64,000 nucleotides of DNA, from the NCBI RefSeq assembly GCF_000003815.2, contig NC_049983.1:26504192-26568191 (forward strand), in the 5' to 3' direction. Below, piece after piece: positions 1-13,800 of this stretch (position 1 is its first letter; each line of letters starts with the position of its first letter). A program made the position numbers and the translations under genes. Below the pieces are notes generated by a model. The model was not told the origin of the DNA. It saw nothing but the letters and a program-made list of their open reading frames with translations, and did not search any database. The stretch is from Branchiostoma floridae (taxonomy: Eukaryota; Chordata; Leptocardii; Amphioxiformes; Branchiostomatidae).

Positions 1-54
1 ATCATACCGATAGCAAGGTTTTAACAGGTTCTCAAAAGCAAGGTATTCCCTTAC

Positions 55-213
55 CCTGTTTGCTTGCATCGAATGTACTAGTTGTTCTTTGGGCCAGGTA
101 GTTTTCGTCTAATTCGTCGCCATTTGATTGGTTGCCATCAGATATGTCACCTTCTGATTGGTCATCACCTGATCGGTCACCATCCGATTGGTCGCTATCC
201 GACTGGTCGCCAC
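55..213 (-). other. Acidic Asp/Ser/Gly repeat exon of the mosaic gene
   Basis: A 159-bp phase-1 exon with a repeating GDQSD-like pentapeptide (GDQSDSDQSDGDRSGDD and similar, about seven units), then DENYLAQRTTSTFDASKQ. The repeat is also visible in DNA as 15-bp units. The acceptor CGTGTCTAG and donor GTAAGG support a real exon. An acidic repeat of this sort could bind calcium, but nothing in the window proves that. Confidence 0.6.
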
Positions 214-3200
214 CTAGACACGAAATAGCGACATTCATCAAACACTTCTTGTGTAAAGTTACAGCATAGTATCAATGATTTGTCTGACACGATATAACTC
301 GCTTTGTTCATGGCACAGTCGTTCCTTAGACGGTAACTCACCGAGATTGAGCTCCTCCCGGGTTGAAGTAGTTTCCCATGTCTTTGCTGCTGTAGTTGAC
401 GTCATCAGGCTGATGAAAAACGATGTCATCAGACTGGTTCGGGCGGTTACAGTTGTTTCCCTGGTTGAAGCGGCCGGCGTTGTTGTTGATATCACTGTGG
501 CAGCTAATAAAAGGAATAAGCAGAGATTAGAGTGTTGCGTATAATTGTTTCGTGCATCACGAAAGAAGACGTAATGCACGCAATAACTTAAGGTACTGGA
601 ATTTTCCTTCGGTCTCAACACCAGCATTGCAGTTACGGCATATACTCACCGGTCGCCTGATAGCCGACAAGAGGCGCACTCTCTTGCTGAACTCCAAAGG
701 TGGTGATCTCCACCTTGTACATGGAGTCTGCCTGAAGTCCACGGATGACAGCGGATCTATCTCCTGGACCCGGGGAGGGGATGAGGTGTTCTGTGGCCTC
801 CTCCAGTCCGTACATGATGCAGTACCCGGTCACAACCGCATCAGGAGGCACCCAGGTGAAACGCAACTCTGACTCGGTCACATCCACGAACTGCAGGTCA
901 GTAGAAGAGCTCATCGCTGAAAATATGTAAGGTTATTGTTTGATTTTGTTTCAAGAACAAATTGTGCTCTGTCATGTTTCTGATTTTCTTAGTATGGCAT
1001 TTTTCAGAGTATATTTCTATCGTCCATAAAATTCATACACACATTAAAGTCTTCGCAGGAAGACTTGTTCCACCCTTTCCATTCCAAATAGATCATAACC
1101 TAACAATCAACAGTCCGACTTTATAGTAAAATGCCATTTGAGTTTATTTTTTTATTGGCTATGGCTGTTAGCTAGGTTTGTCCTACCTGTGGATGAGTGT
1201 ATCACCGACGTCTCGCTCTCGGACCTCCAACCATCCGTCAGGAACAGCGAGGTCACACTGATGATGTAATCTGAATCCGGTGACAGATCTGACACCAGAA
1301 ATGACGACTGATCCGTATCTTGATTGACTGCTGTCGTCATGTCTAACTTCGACACCACAACACGGTATCCATGAAGGTCAGGGTCAGAGGATGGGGACCA
1401 CGTGATGTTGAACGCTTCATCCGTGACGTCAGAAACGGCCAGGTTGATTGGCGGCTCCACAGCTGAGGGGACGCGAAGATGAGATGAGAAATGCTCAATG
1501 AATATAGCCAACTAACAATTAAAGAAATTGAATGACTTTTGTATGCCTACTCTTACGTGTAAGAATCACATTGCATTTGATTAGACGGTTCACCATTTTA
1601 TCGTACGGGAAAACCTAGATAGATAGGTATTCAAGCAGTAGTATCAAAGTTTCTTTCTAAACAAAAAGAAGATACCTTCGTTGCAAAGCTGTGTTTTCCA
1701 TCCATCCTGACACCCAGCTGAGCAGATACCCGACATCGCGTCACAGTTTATGTCCCCGCCCTGGCAGTGGCCGCACACTAAGCGTTAAAAGAGTAAATGA
1801 CACATTTTCAATTGCAAACAATGACCAATTATTTTTAAATCTTTGCCACCTTGCTACATGTTCATATCATGTTATAGTCCTCATTACAAAAGCCAAAGTG
1901 ATTTTTTCACGTTTGTATCCATAGGTTCCCTTCTTGAAGTTGAACATTTCGTATCCCAAGACTAAACAGCTAAAGTCAAAGAATTAAAATTTAGATATCA
2001 AACGTCTCCTGACTCGACCTACATCTGGCAAAAGTATGATCCCCTCCTCCCCTTAGATAGTGCCAAGTGCTCAGGGTTCATTCTTTTCTTCTTTCTCCCC
2101 GATCTCCCCAAAGCAAAACATCTGTCATAACCCCAGAAATGTCTAAACTGCGATGTAACAATTTCCCACCTCCACAGCCGTGGGCGTCTGGCATTAGTAC
2201 GAAGCCCTGTCGGCAGAAACACCTGTAGCTGCCCGGGACGTTGGTACAAATCTGGTCACACCAGCCATTCACTGTCGCACATTCGTCGGGCTCTGTAAGG
2301 TACATGCAAATGTTACTATAAAAAAAACACAACAAAACATGACTGACTTTCATTTTTTAGGTACTGCAAAGGCCAACAGGTAAAAAATCACGAGAGTAGA
2401 CTAAGTAACAGAGACATTGAACAAATGTTTTATGAATTCACCTGTCGCGTTATGACCGACCAGCGGCAGGCTTTCCCGTCGACGCCCGATGGTGATGATC
2501 TCCATCTTGTACATGGTGTCTGGCTGGAGCCCCGCCAACAAGGCAGACCTATCTCCTGGACCGGGTGAGGGGCTGAGCTGTTCTGTCGCCTCCTCTTGTC
2601 CGTATATGACGCGGTATCCGGTCACAACCGCATCAGGAGGAAGCCAGGTGAACCTCAGCATGGACGTCGTCTCGGTTACGTTAACGAACTCCAAGTCTGT
2701 AGAGGAGCTCATTACTGAAGAATGCAAGGCCAAAATTATAAATCCAGGCTTAAAGGTATTTAGTCTAACACTAGCCTTACCTTCACCAAACATAGCCAAT
2801 CGCACAATCTCGTCTGTTTTAAAGTGTAACTGTGGCTACTAACTGCATCACTAAAACTATGGTATGGCAAAACTATAAAGGACTAGCCATCTGATTGTTT
2901 ACCGATAATCAGGAAACCAAATCACTCCTTACTCGTGGTTCCTTCGGTTGTTGTCACGTTGCTCTGTGACCTTAGCCCTTCGGACAGGACCAACACCCTC
3001 ACGCTGATGATGTAATCAGTTTCCAGTGTCAGTCCCGCCACCTGAAGCCATGTCTGAGCTGTGCTCTGATTGACAGCTGTCGTTGTGTCCAGCCCGGACA
3101 CCACGACACGGTACCCCTGGAGGTCAGGGTCAGAGGATGGAAGCCATGTGACCTTGAACTCTTCATCCGTGAAGTCAGATACGGTCAGGTTCATTGGAGG

Positions 3201-4819
3201 ATCGACAGCTGCAGAAGGATAACACATGCAGAAGTTAAGATAAATCAGAAATGTTATTAAGCTCTTTTCTTCACTTCCAAATGAAACCATACGTAATTTT
3301 TGGCGTATTTTAGATGATACGTTTATGACTAGTTCTATCACCAGAATGACCAGGTCTACATAGCAGATTTGTAAAACACCTCACTCCTTCATAAAACAGA
3401 CCTAGAGCTTGATGATGAACACTAGAAGCAATAAAAACAAATTATAAGAGCTCAAATCACAACGTACTCTGTTTGCAACGCCGTGTTTTCCATCCATCCT
3501 GACACCCAGCCGAGCAGACACCCGACACCGGGTCACAGTTGATGTCACCGCCCTGGCAGTGGCCGCAATCTTAGCAATGAAATAACGCGATATAAACAGT
3601 GAGTGAAGGTTATTTACAACCGTGTGACCATCACAATTCATTTCATACACACTAGCATCTTCTGAATCGATGAAATAAGGAAAGCGTATTTGCAAGTTCA
3701 TGCCCGAAGGCTAATTGCAAGTACATGGCAGAAACTTAGGAGACATACATGTGAAAGTGATATATGATATTGTAAAAAGAGACAACTCGAATACTAGTAT
3801 GGCTATTTCTATACTTCTTTATTTTCATAACAAGAGTAGATCAGGGATTACGTTAGCTTGGCAAGTGAAACATATCATTTTCCTATCTCTTAGGTGAGCC
3901 CTGCTTAGTGACATTAACATTTTGTAATCTTGTGATCTACATGTATTTTAATTTAGAAAAAAATGAACCTTAGGGCATGCGTTTATCACTGTAATCAATG
4001 ATGATAAACTGATTGTGACACGAAGAAGTAATTTTCATATTTTACGCTTGTAATTAACCAAATTGCAAACAACCGCCCACCTTCACAGCCATGAAGATCC
4101 GCCAACAAAAAATAGCCCTGCGTGCAGGAGCAGTGATAATCTCCCCCCTCAAGACTGGTGCAGTTTTGAGCACACCCGCCATTTTCATTCGCACAGCCGT
4201 CTGCAACAAGAACGGAACGAAGCCAAGGCTCAGGTTAAAACTTAGAACATCGTCAAGTTTGGAGACTTGGCTTCGGTTGATAAAATCTCCGTTTTTGCTT
4301 TGTCAACTGTATTTTAATATACATAATGACAATGTATTTAGTAAATCATACCGCATTTGCTATGATCATATCCTTTAATATTCTATTTAAGCAGGATAAT
4401 CACACTCAGGCTGTTGCCTGCTTGGTGAATATATGCATTAAAATTTCACGAAGAAAGTCGCGGTGCCCCTTGCACAAAACATTGATCATGATCGAGGGGC
4501 ATTTCAATACTTCTAGTGTTTTTGACAGTCCAATCATTTAGTAGGAATTATGTAACTGTTCCATAATTATGAGATACAAATTACTCGCATAATTGGTATC
4601 TGTTAATGTTCCACCTTTCATAAACTTCTTTTTTTTCACATGTAAAACAATGCCAATAGAGATGTCCTAATTACCTTTGCACTTTATTATGTACATCTAT
4701 TGCTAAGCTACCTGCATAGCACGCTCTTTTCTTCTGTTACTCTCCTGGAAAGATTTTGACAAAAACCACTGCAGTTCCAAGCAAGCTGCTTGGGACCTCA
4801 AACCTATACAAATATACAG

Positions 4820-4874
<55 letters not shown>

Positions 4875-7800
4875 TGTAGACTGATACAAGCACACACAGA
4901 CAGACAGACACACAGACACACCCAAAACAATATTATTGTCATGGATATAACAAGTGACAAGCATGAGTGTGGGATAACTTATGTCCTAAAATGGACCCAC
5001 ATACATACCTACTATACCGGTACACACGGTATACACAGTTGTGCCAGAGCCCATCTGTGCTGTGCTGTCCAGAGCAAGACTATCCCATATCTCACGTTTG
5101 CAGGAGGCGAGCGGGCAAGTACCAAAGGCGAAGAACTTGTCACCATTGTGATTAGGAAAAGCCAAGTCCACAACCCTCCCTACACTAACTGCCGGGGGGC
5201 ACCCGAGGATGTTGTTGATGTAGGGGTCGGAGTTGTACTCATCAACACACCTGGAAACAGGACAGCCGTAGTATGTCTACTCCATGTTCAAAAGGAAATT
5301 ATATAGACAGGGACAAGGAATAATCGAATTTGAGGAGGCTTGAAAAAGAGCGTCATGTCAATTTACATGAATCGCAAACTGCGTGGAGCACTTGTTTTTC
5401 CACTCAATGAGAACCTCAGACTGTTTGTACGTTGTGTCTACATGAATCCGATTGTAACGTTAATGGTTCTATCCAAAATATTAAAAGATACACTGGTGTA
5501 TGTGTGCCACATAATGAAAGTCAATTATAGATAATCGATAGATACGTAACAGGTAATATTTCTATACAAAATGACTTAAATAATAGTGAAGTGCTCAATC
5601 TTACAATCTTTTCTTGAATTTTTTTAGAAAGAGTAATGCACCCTGGTCAGATCAGAAGACAGGTGCACTAACAATACGCGATTTCACTGCTAACGTTACG
5701 TGTCACGGATTGTACCGGATATGTCCGAGTGTGCTGCTCCCGCCACCCTCCACTGCATAGTTCTCCCCACAGCCGGTCGCGTTGAGCCCGAACTCTGCGC
5801 ACAGATTTTGGTAGTCCCTGCACCAGCTTTCAGAGGCGGACAGCCCGTAGGTATGGGAAGGAATCCCAGCCTCGATGGCGAAGAAGTCGACGACTCCATG
5901 ATACTGCAGGTTTGCAGTGCGGAGGACCTCGAAAGCGTGGTTTCCTGTCAGTGAGAGATTATGACACCAATAAAAGCGATGCAGCGCCCCTCCATGTTTT
6001 CAAATAGATTAGAGTTTGTCAATGTTATGCAGGTGTATTTGTTATGGACTGTGCATGTAGATGGTGGCTGGTGTTGGTAAGTGGTTGAATTGTTTAATGG
6101 AAGGTGAGAGACAGTGGTGTTGTTCGGGTTAAAGGTGTAAGTAGATGGTGTAACGTTGATTTACTTAAGGGTGGCGTGTTGCTGAGTGATTCAGGTGAAT
6201 AGTGTAAGTGGATGGTTTGGGTGGATGGTGTTGGTGGATGGTTCGGGTGAATGGATAAGTGGATAGTTTGGGTGGCTGGTGTTGGTGATTGTTTCGGGTG
6301 AATGGTGTAAGTGTATAGTGTGGGTGGATGGTGTGGTCGGTTGGTTCGGGTGAACGGGTAAGTGGATAGTGTGGGTGGCTGGTGTGGGTGGATGGTTCGG
6401 GTGAATGGGTAAGTGGGTAGTGTGGGTGGATGGTGTTGGTGGGTGGTTCGGGTGAATAGTGTAAGTGGATGGTGTGGGTGGGTGGTGTTGGTGGATGGTT
6501 CGGGTGAATGGGTAAGTGGATGGTGTTGGTGGATGGTGTTGGTGGTTGGTTCGGGTGAATGGGTTAGTGGATAGTGTGGGTGGATGGTGTTGGTGAGTGG
6601 TTCGGGTGAATGGGTAAGTGGATAGTGAGGGTGGGTGGTGTTGGTGGGTGGTTCAGGTGAATCGGTAAGTGGGTAGTGTGGGTGGATGGTGTTGGTGGGT
6701 GGTTCGGGTGAATGGGTAAGTGGATAGTGTGGGTGGTCGTGTTGGTGGGTGGTTCGGGTGAATGGGTAAGTGGATAGTGCATAATGTTTTTTTAATGATG
6801 CGGATCGATCGATTCTATTTGTTTAAGTGACATAACAAATTGAGGTACTTGCCGTCTCTGCCTCTGCACACGGTGTAAATAATCCTGTTTCCGCTTCCGT
6901 CAAATGTAAAATCCCATGAAACGGTAGAGAACTTACTGTCTCTGTCTGATATATCACGGATGCAGTAATCAAACGAGCAGCTTTTGAAGACGAAAGTGCT
7001 GGTTTCTGTAACCGGGACAGAGAAAGCCAAATTCGCCAGACTTGCAATGTCGGTGTGGTCACGGAAGAGCGCGTTGTCGATGTAGGGGTCGGAGTTGTAC
7101 TCAGTCACGCACCTGATGGAAAAACACACAAACGATTGGTCCTGACAATCTGTACTTTAGCTATTGACGAGAAATCTTTTACAATCTCAAAACAAGATGA
7201 CCAAACTTCCCTTTGTTACCGTTCACATGCACTGGAGACGCAGCGGGTCCCTATCTGGATACACGACATGGTCTTAACGATATGTGAGAATGTAGACAAA
7301 TCTCTAAAGGGGTTTGGTAGGGTATCCATGCATTATAGCCTCCCTTTTCTTGTAAGGGTATCTACGTACAAATCTTACCATGGAGTTGGTTTCAGCACAG
7401 CTTTAACAATGTATTGGTTACCACATTATCTGTTAGAACATTTATTTCATCACCACATCACCTAAACTCCAGGACAGCCCAATGGCATCCATGGTTAATA
7501 CGGACCACAATTTCTAAAAGAAGCTACAGCCCAGTTCAGATAGCTTAAAAAGACAAGTTTAACTATTAGCGTGCACGTGTCAAATCCTACCGCGCAGCGC
7601 CATCGCTGAAATTTGGCCCTCCCTCGACTGCATAGTCCTCCCCAGGGCCCGTTGGTCTGAGCCCGTAGTCCGCACACAAGTACATGTAGTCCGTGCACCA
7701 GGAGTCAAAGTTAGACAGGCCGTCAGCAGGCAGCCGCGCCTCGATGGCGAGAAAGTTGAGTCCGACGCCATTAGAGTGGAATCTCCCAGGGTATGCCTGG

Positions 7801-10800
7801 TTCTTAGTCCTCAAGACTTCAAAGCGGTGGCGTCCAGCTGAGAGAACGGAATTTGCGTTAATATCAACAATTCCTGGCAACAACGTAAGGCTGTAATTAA
7901 GGCAGCCAAGTCGATGTAAATTCCAAAATGGCAAGACGGAGGCCTTTTAGTCAAGGTTACTGACTTTAGATGTTCTTGGTTCCTGGGTTCGATCCTGCTA
8001 TACTACGTAACTTGTGCCCTTGGTAATGGCCCTTTACACGGCATTCCTCACCCCAACCAGGTGCAAAATGAGTCGGGTACCTGACTTCAATAAGGGAGGT
8101 AAAGGCGGTGGAACTACTACTCTTACTATTATGTACTCGTTAGGAGAAATCGCAAAAGACGTAGCCATTGAGTCTTTAATGAAAATAGTGGACCTCTGCT
8201 TAAGTTCAACCACAAATTTCCCTTCTAAAGAAGAATGGTATAACAGTTCCCCACCTTCACAACTACGTCCGTCTGACTGCAACACGAAGCCAGTTTGGCA
8301 GGTACAGGAGCTCCGACCGTCCCAGAAATGCTGGCAGCCGCCATTACCTGTTGGGAGAACAAACCACAGTTTAGGTAACGGTTACGGCTGGACAGGAAAT
8401 GGCGCAACAATCAAGTGGGATCTGGCTTGTTCAAATTAGGACAAATTAGAAATCAGTTATTCTATTGATATGATAGCTGCAAAACTTTTTTTTTGTTTTT
8501 GTTTTTTTTGGGGGGGGGGAGAGAAAACACAATATGAGCTCATATTGATGACATCTTAGCGACAAAGGTGTAAAAAGTTCACGGGTGCGTCTTACAAAAG
8601 TATGTCAACACCAAACTAAAGTTCATTTGCTCCTATTGATAGGACAAACGTTTTGCTCATCAAATCCTCATTGCAAATTTAAGATCATTTTGCCCAAAAT
8701 ATAGGCATTATACATTTATACATTCTTAAGGAGTTAAAAGAAGAAAACTCAATAACATTAAAATTAACAGTTCCGTGCAAAAAGTACATGATCGCGTTAA
8801 CGAAAGCTAACTTCAACGCCAAAGTAGACTTCATTTACTATCAATGTCAAGGAACAGATATTTACTCATTCAATCTCTATACCAAAATTAAATGTATTCG
8901 GCCTCGTAATAGACGCGTGATTTTTTTTATAAAAAGAAACCTCGGAAGAAACCTCAGCAGTAGAAAACGTCTTTATCTTAGTAAGGTGATGGTCAGTGCT
9001 GAACGGAAAATGACGCAACAATAAAACGTTGGGTCCAGATCACTGTGGCCTGACAGTTAGCAGGTTTTGTCCGATAATTTTGATGATTTCTTAATGCTAA
9101 ATTTGGTATGGTAGAAAACGTAAATCATATCGCCGATGGAGGAGGGATCGATCTGCGCATGGTTTCTAATACTTTCACAAAATCCTTAAAGCTTGTTTAA
9201 GAACTTTATCATAGTTTTAACAGTTGTTGCCAAGATCTTTTTTACCAAGCTTCGTAAGTTATGTCGCCACTGAGTAAGGCGAGGAAAGTAACGTGGCCAG
9301 GTGAACTCTTTTCATCACTCTTCTCTGGTATCAATTTTAACTTTTAACCGAGCAATTTAATCAGGATTAAAATCACCATAAAACATGCAAATGATTGTAG
9401 CAAGTATCGTTACGGTGTCATTAATACTATTAGTGCAAAACGTGGTCCTTCTGATTGTGTGCACTTATGAGGAATTATTCACAAACATGTCAAAATATCC
9501 CTCTTACATTGACGAATCGATATACAATTATTATCGAAAGGTGTAAAAAATATATCACAGAACACAACATAGTTTGGACCCGTTCGGTCATTTTAGTCGT
9601 GTAAACTATGTGGATGATTGAGGATACACTTGTTATGAATGTAAAGCGAAATGAGAGGAGTAAGACGACCCGGATACTCACTGTGAACAGATGAACCGTG
9701 ACACACGGTGTACACAGTTTGGTCCCCCTCTCCGGGCAAGGCGCGCCGTATGTTGCGCAGACTGGATAAACTATCGGATAAGTTTCGCTGGCAGGTTGAC
9801 TCCCAACAGTTATCAAAGCCGAAACTCCGAAACTCAGAATTTCGGGCTGAGAAAGCCAACCTCGCAATCTCGTGAACAGCGTCGTGAACATTATCCTGGC
9901 CGCAGCCAAGCACTTCGTTGTTGTAGGGGTCTGAGTTGTATTCAGTCACGCACCTAGGCACATAAGAACATTACTTTGCTGACGATATGGTTACCCTTAA
10001 AAAGCGGATATCAGATGGAAAAAACTCCTACCACATGCAAAACAAAAGGACTATTCCAGGGAATAACCTCGCTGGACAACAAAACAGCACCCGGCAAGGC
10101 CAGACCAGCCAAACGCTACCCAGCAGTTATCCTGGATAGGTTAAATCATCTAACTCTCCACCCAGGAACAACAGCTCATGGCTGCGAAGTGTTACGTTTT
10201 AATAAACCATTCAGTCATTCATTCCTTCAAGACAGATTGAAGGACAGGTAACAAGACAGATCCCAGGACAGGTAACGACAGAGATCCCAAGACGGGTAAC
10301 AAGACAAAACCCGAGACAGGTAACAAGACAGATCACAGGACAGGTAACAAGACAGATACCAGGACAGGTAACAAGACAGATCACAGGACAGGTAACAAGA
10401 CAGATCCCAGGACAGGTAACAAGACAGATCCCAATACATGTAACAAGACAGATCCCAGGACAGGTAACAAGACAGATCCCAGGACAGGTAACAAGGTAGA
10501 TCCCAGGACAGGTTACAATACAGATCCCAGGACAGGTAACAAGACAGATCCCAGGACAGTTTACAAGACAGATCTCAGGACAGGTAACAAGGTAGATCCC
10601 AGGACAGGTTACAAGACAGATCCAAGGACAGGTAACAAGACAGATCCCAAGACAGGTAACAAGACAGATCCCAAGACAGGTAACAAGAGAGATCCCAGGA
10701 CAGGTAACAAGACAGATCCCAGACAGGTAACAATAGAGATCCCAGGACAGGTAACAAGACAGATACCAGGACAGGTAACAAGACAGATCCCAGGACAGGT

Positions 10801-13800
10801 AACAAGACAGATCCCAGGACAGGTAACAAGACAGATCCCAGGACAGATAACAAGACAGATCCCAGGACAGGTAACAAGACAGATCTCAGGACAGGTAACA
10901 AGACAGATCCAAGGACAGGTAACAAGACAGATCCCAGGACAGGTAACAAGATAGATCCCAGGACAGGTAACAAGACAGATCACAGGACAGATAACAAGAC
11001 AGATCCCAGGACAGGTAACAAGATAGATCCCAGGACAGGTAACAAGACAGATCCCAGGACAGGTAACAAGAGAGATCCCAAGACAGGTAACAAGACAGAT
11101 CCCAGGACAGGTAACAAGACAGATCCCAGGACAGGTAACAAGACAGATCCCAGGACAGGTAACAAGACAGATCCCAGGACAGGTAACAAGATAGATCCCA
11201 GGACAGGTAACAAGACAGATCACAGGACAGATAACAAGACAGATCCCAGGACAGGTAACAAGATAGATTCCAGGACAGGTAACAAGACAGATCCCAGGAC
11301 AGGTAACAAGATAGATCCCAAGGCAGGTAACAAGACAGATCCCAAGGCAGGTAACAAGACAGATCACAGGACAGGTAACAAGAGAGATCCCAAGGCAGGT
11401 AACAAGACGGATCCCAAGGCAGGTAACAAGACAGATCACAGGACAGGTAACAAGAGAGATCCCAGGACAGGTAACAAGACAGATCCCATAGGCCCAGGAC
11501 ATCTACAAGACAAATCGTAGGACACGCATTGCCTGGCGGCACAGACCGAATAAAGGACAGCATGCATTGTAACTTCTGGTCATGATATTACCTATATTTC
11601 TCCGGATTATTGGATGCATAGGTGACTGCTTGAAGCTCCCCACAGCCTGTAGGTTGGAGTCCGAACCCTTCACAAAGGTTCTGGTAGTCCCGGCACCAGT
11701 TCTCTGAGCCCGACAAACCGTTAGCCGGCAGGCGCGCATGGATGGCGAAGAAGTTCTCCCCTTGATACTGCTGGTTTGTAGTACGCACAACTTGGAAAGC
11801 GTGATTTCCAGCTGAGAAGAATGAGCATCATAATTAGGCTTGTGATACGATGGAGACAGAAATTGTAATTATAAGTGCTAAAGCAAAAGACATACCAGCG
11901 AGCGTATCCACGGAAACAAGTCTTAGAATTGCAGCATAACTATCTTAACAAAAAGCTATTGATCACAGTTTCTCTAACAGTCCCAAACCATTCGTTTGGT
12001 CTTGAAAAGAAATGAGTATCAAAGAACATTTGCGTACTACACAGAGCTCATAACAACTCCCATACACAAATCATTTAGAAATTCAAACATCTACCAAACA
12101 CCAAATTAGTTTAGAGCATTAGAAGATCTTTAGATGTGCAGAAATGCGAATCACTGTAAAGCAGCCAGCTGCGTCCGCTTTCATGTTTGTGTTCCTATGA
12201 TGTATTGTGAAAACCCTTTATCCGTAACTACGTAACAAACAAGAAAACAAAAACAAAACTTACCGGCTGCTGTTGGAGCTGGAATTCCTGGAATGAGAGG
12301 TTGAAAATTCGTTAGTACATTTTATTTCTGGATTCTTCCAACTCTATTCTATAAATTTGTGATTTAGTCACCATTTAAAAAAAATATACAGAATATAAAT
12401 ATTTATTCTGGGAAACTGGCCTTGGGTTTAATATCTTGCTCTCGTCGTGCACAAAACGCGAGGTCATGTCTCATTAAATATTCAGAGGTTTTATGTATCT
12501 TTACATTATGGTTGATTGCACCTTTTATTTACACAGCTTGCCACTCGTTACTTCCACATGAAAAAAATATGACCATTTGAAAACAACTGTAGGAGTATAA
12601 GAAAAATAGACTTCATGCATCTATTATGGAGAGAGAGTCAGAATTAGAGAAATAAAACAAGTTCCGTGGACATGACACGATAAAGTGGCGGATACACTCC
12701 GAAGCATTGCCGCCTATTTCCGTCATTGCACGGACGATGTGTAACTAATCATGGGTTTAGAGTCTACAGGGACAGAACTGGCATGTGTGGTTGGAACTGG
12801 GATGCGTGGTTGGAACTGGGATGTGTGGTTGGAACTGGGATGTGAGGTTGGAACTGGGATGTGAGGTTGGAACTGGGATGTGTGGTTGGAACTGGGATGT
12901 GAGGTTGGAACTGGGATGTGTGGTTGGAACTCGGATGTGTGGTTGGAACTGGGATGTGTGGATGGAACTTGGATGTGTGATTGGAACTGGGATGTGTGGT
13001 TGAAACTGGGATGTGTGGTTGGAACTGGGATGTGTGGTTGGAACTGGGATGTGAGGTTGGAACTGGGATGCGTGGTTGGAACTGGGATGTGAGGTTGGAA
13101 CTGGGATGTGTGGTTGGAACTGGGATGTGTGGTTGGAACTGGGATGTGTGGTTGGAACTGGGATGTGTGGTTGGATGTTTCTTTGTGTTGTTGGAACTGG
13201 GATGTGTGGTTGGAACTGGGACGTGTGGTTGGAACTGGGATGTATGGTTGGAACTGGGATGTGTGGTTGGAACTGGGATGTGTGGTTGGAACTGGGATGT
13301 GTGGTTGGAACTGGGTTGAGAGGTTGGAACTGGGATGTGTGGTTGGAATTGGGATGTGTGGACAAACAGGCGACTGTTTCTGCATTCTTCCAGAATAAAA
13401 TCACTCTGGACTACATGACAGGGCCAGATAGAAGGTGCTCAAAACACTTTAACAGCCTCTGTACTGCAGATCTGGACCCCGTGTCCTTGGATGGGTGTGG
13501 TCACCTGTTGCAGTTTTTGTGCAAAATATGTGCAAAATACGCGTGCTTTTTGGCAGTAAGTTGCCATCATGTGCGGTAATCTACAAGAAAAAGTATCTAG
13601 AATTTTACCTAAATTTCTTGAAAGAACGAATGTTTGAACGAATATGACAGAGTTTACCTGCCTTTAAAATGTTATCCTATGGGCAAAGTGTTCAGTTTGT
13701 CGAAGCACAGGCACATATGGCGTTCACGTTCGAACCTGCACCTAACTATGTGTACAGGTACAGAGTTCTGGTCACACATTGCAAATAGATGACTGGCTTA

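Noticed and set aside
7960-8010. tRNA gene suggested by GGGTTCGATCC
   Set aside because: B-box match only; no A box or cloverleaf around it.
10226-11505. CRISPR-like regular repeats
   Set aside because: Units are contiguous without unique spacers and the genome is eukaryotic.
10609-11563. Reverse-strand open frames of 225-297 codons with CLVTCPGI or LSCYLSWD repeats
   Set aside because: They are translations of the 24-bp minisatellite, open only because 24 is divisible by three; no splice sites or start context, and the region is an intron of the mosaic gene.
12723-13404. Open frames on both strands over the GTGTGGTTGGAACTGGGAT array
   Set aside because: A 19-bp array cycles through all frames and lacks stops; not coding.
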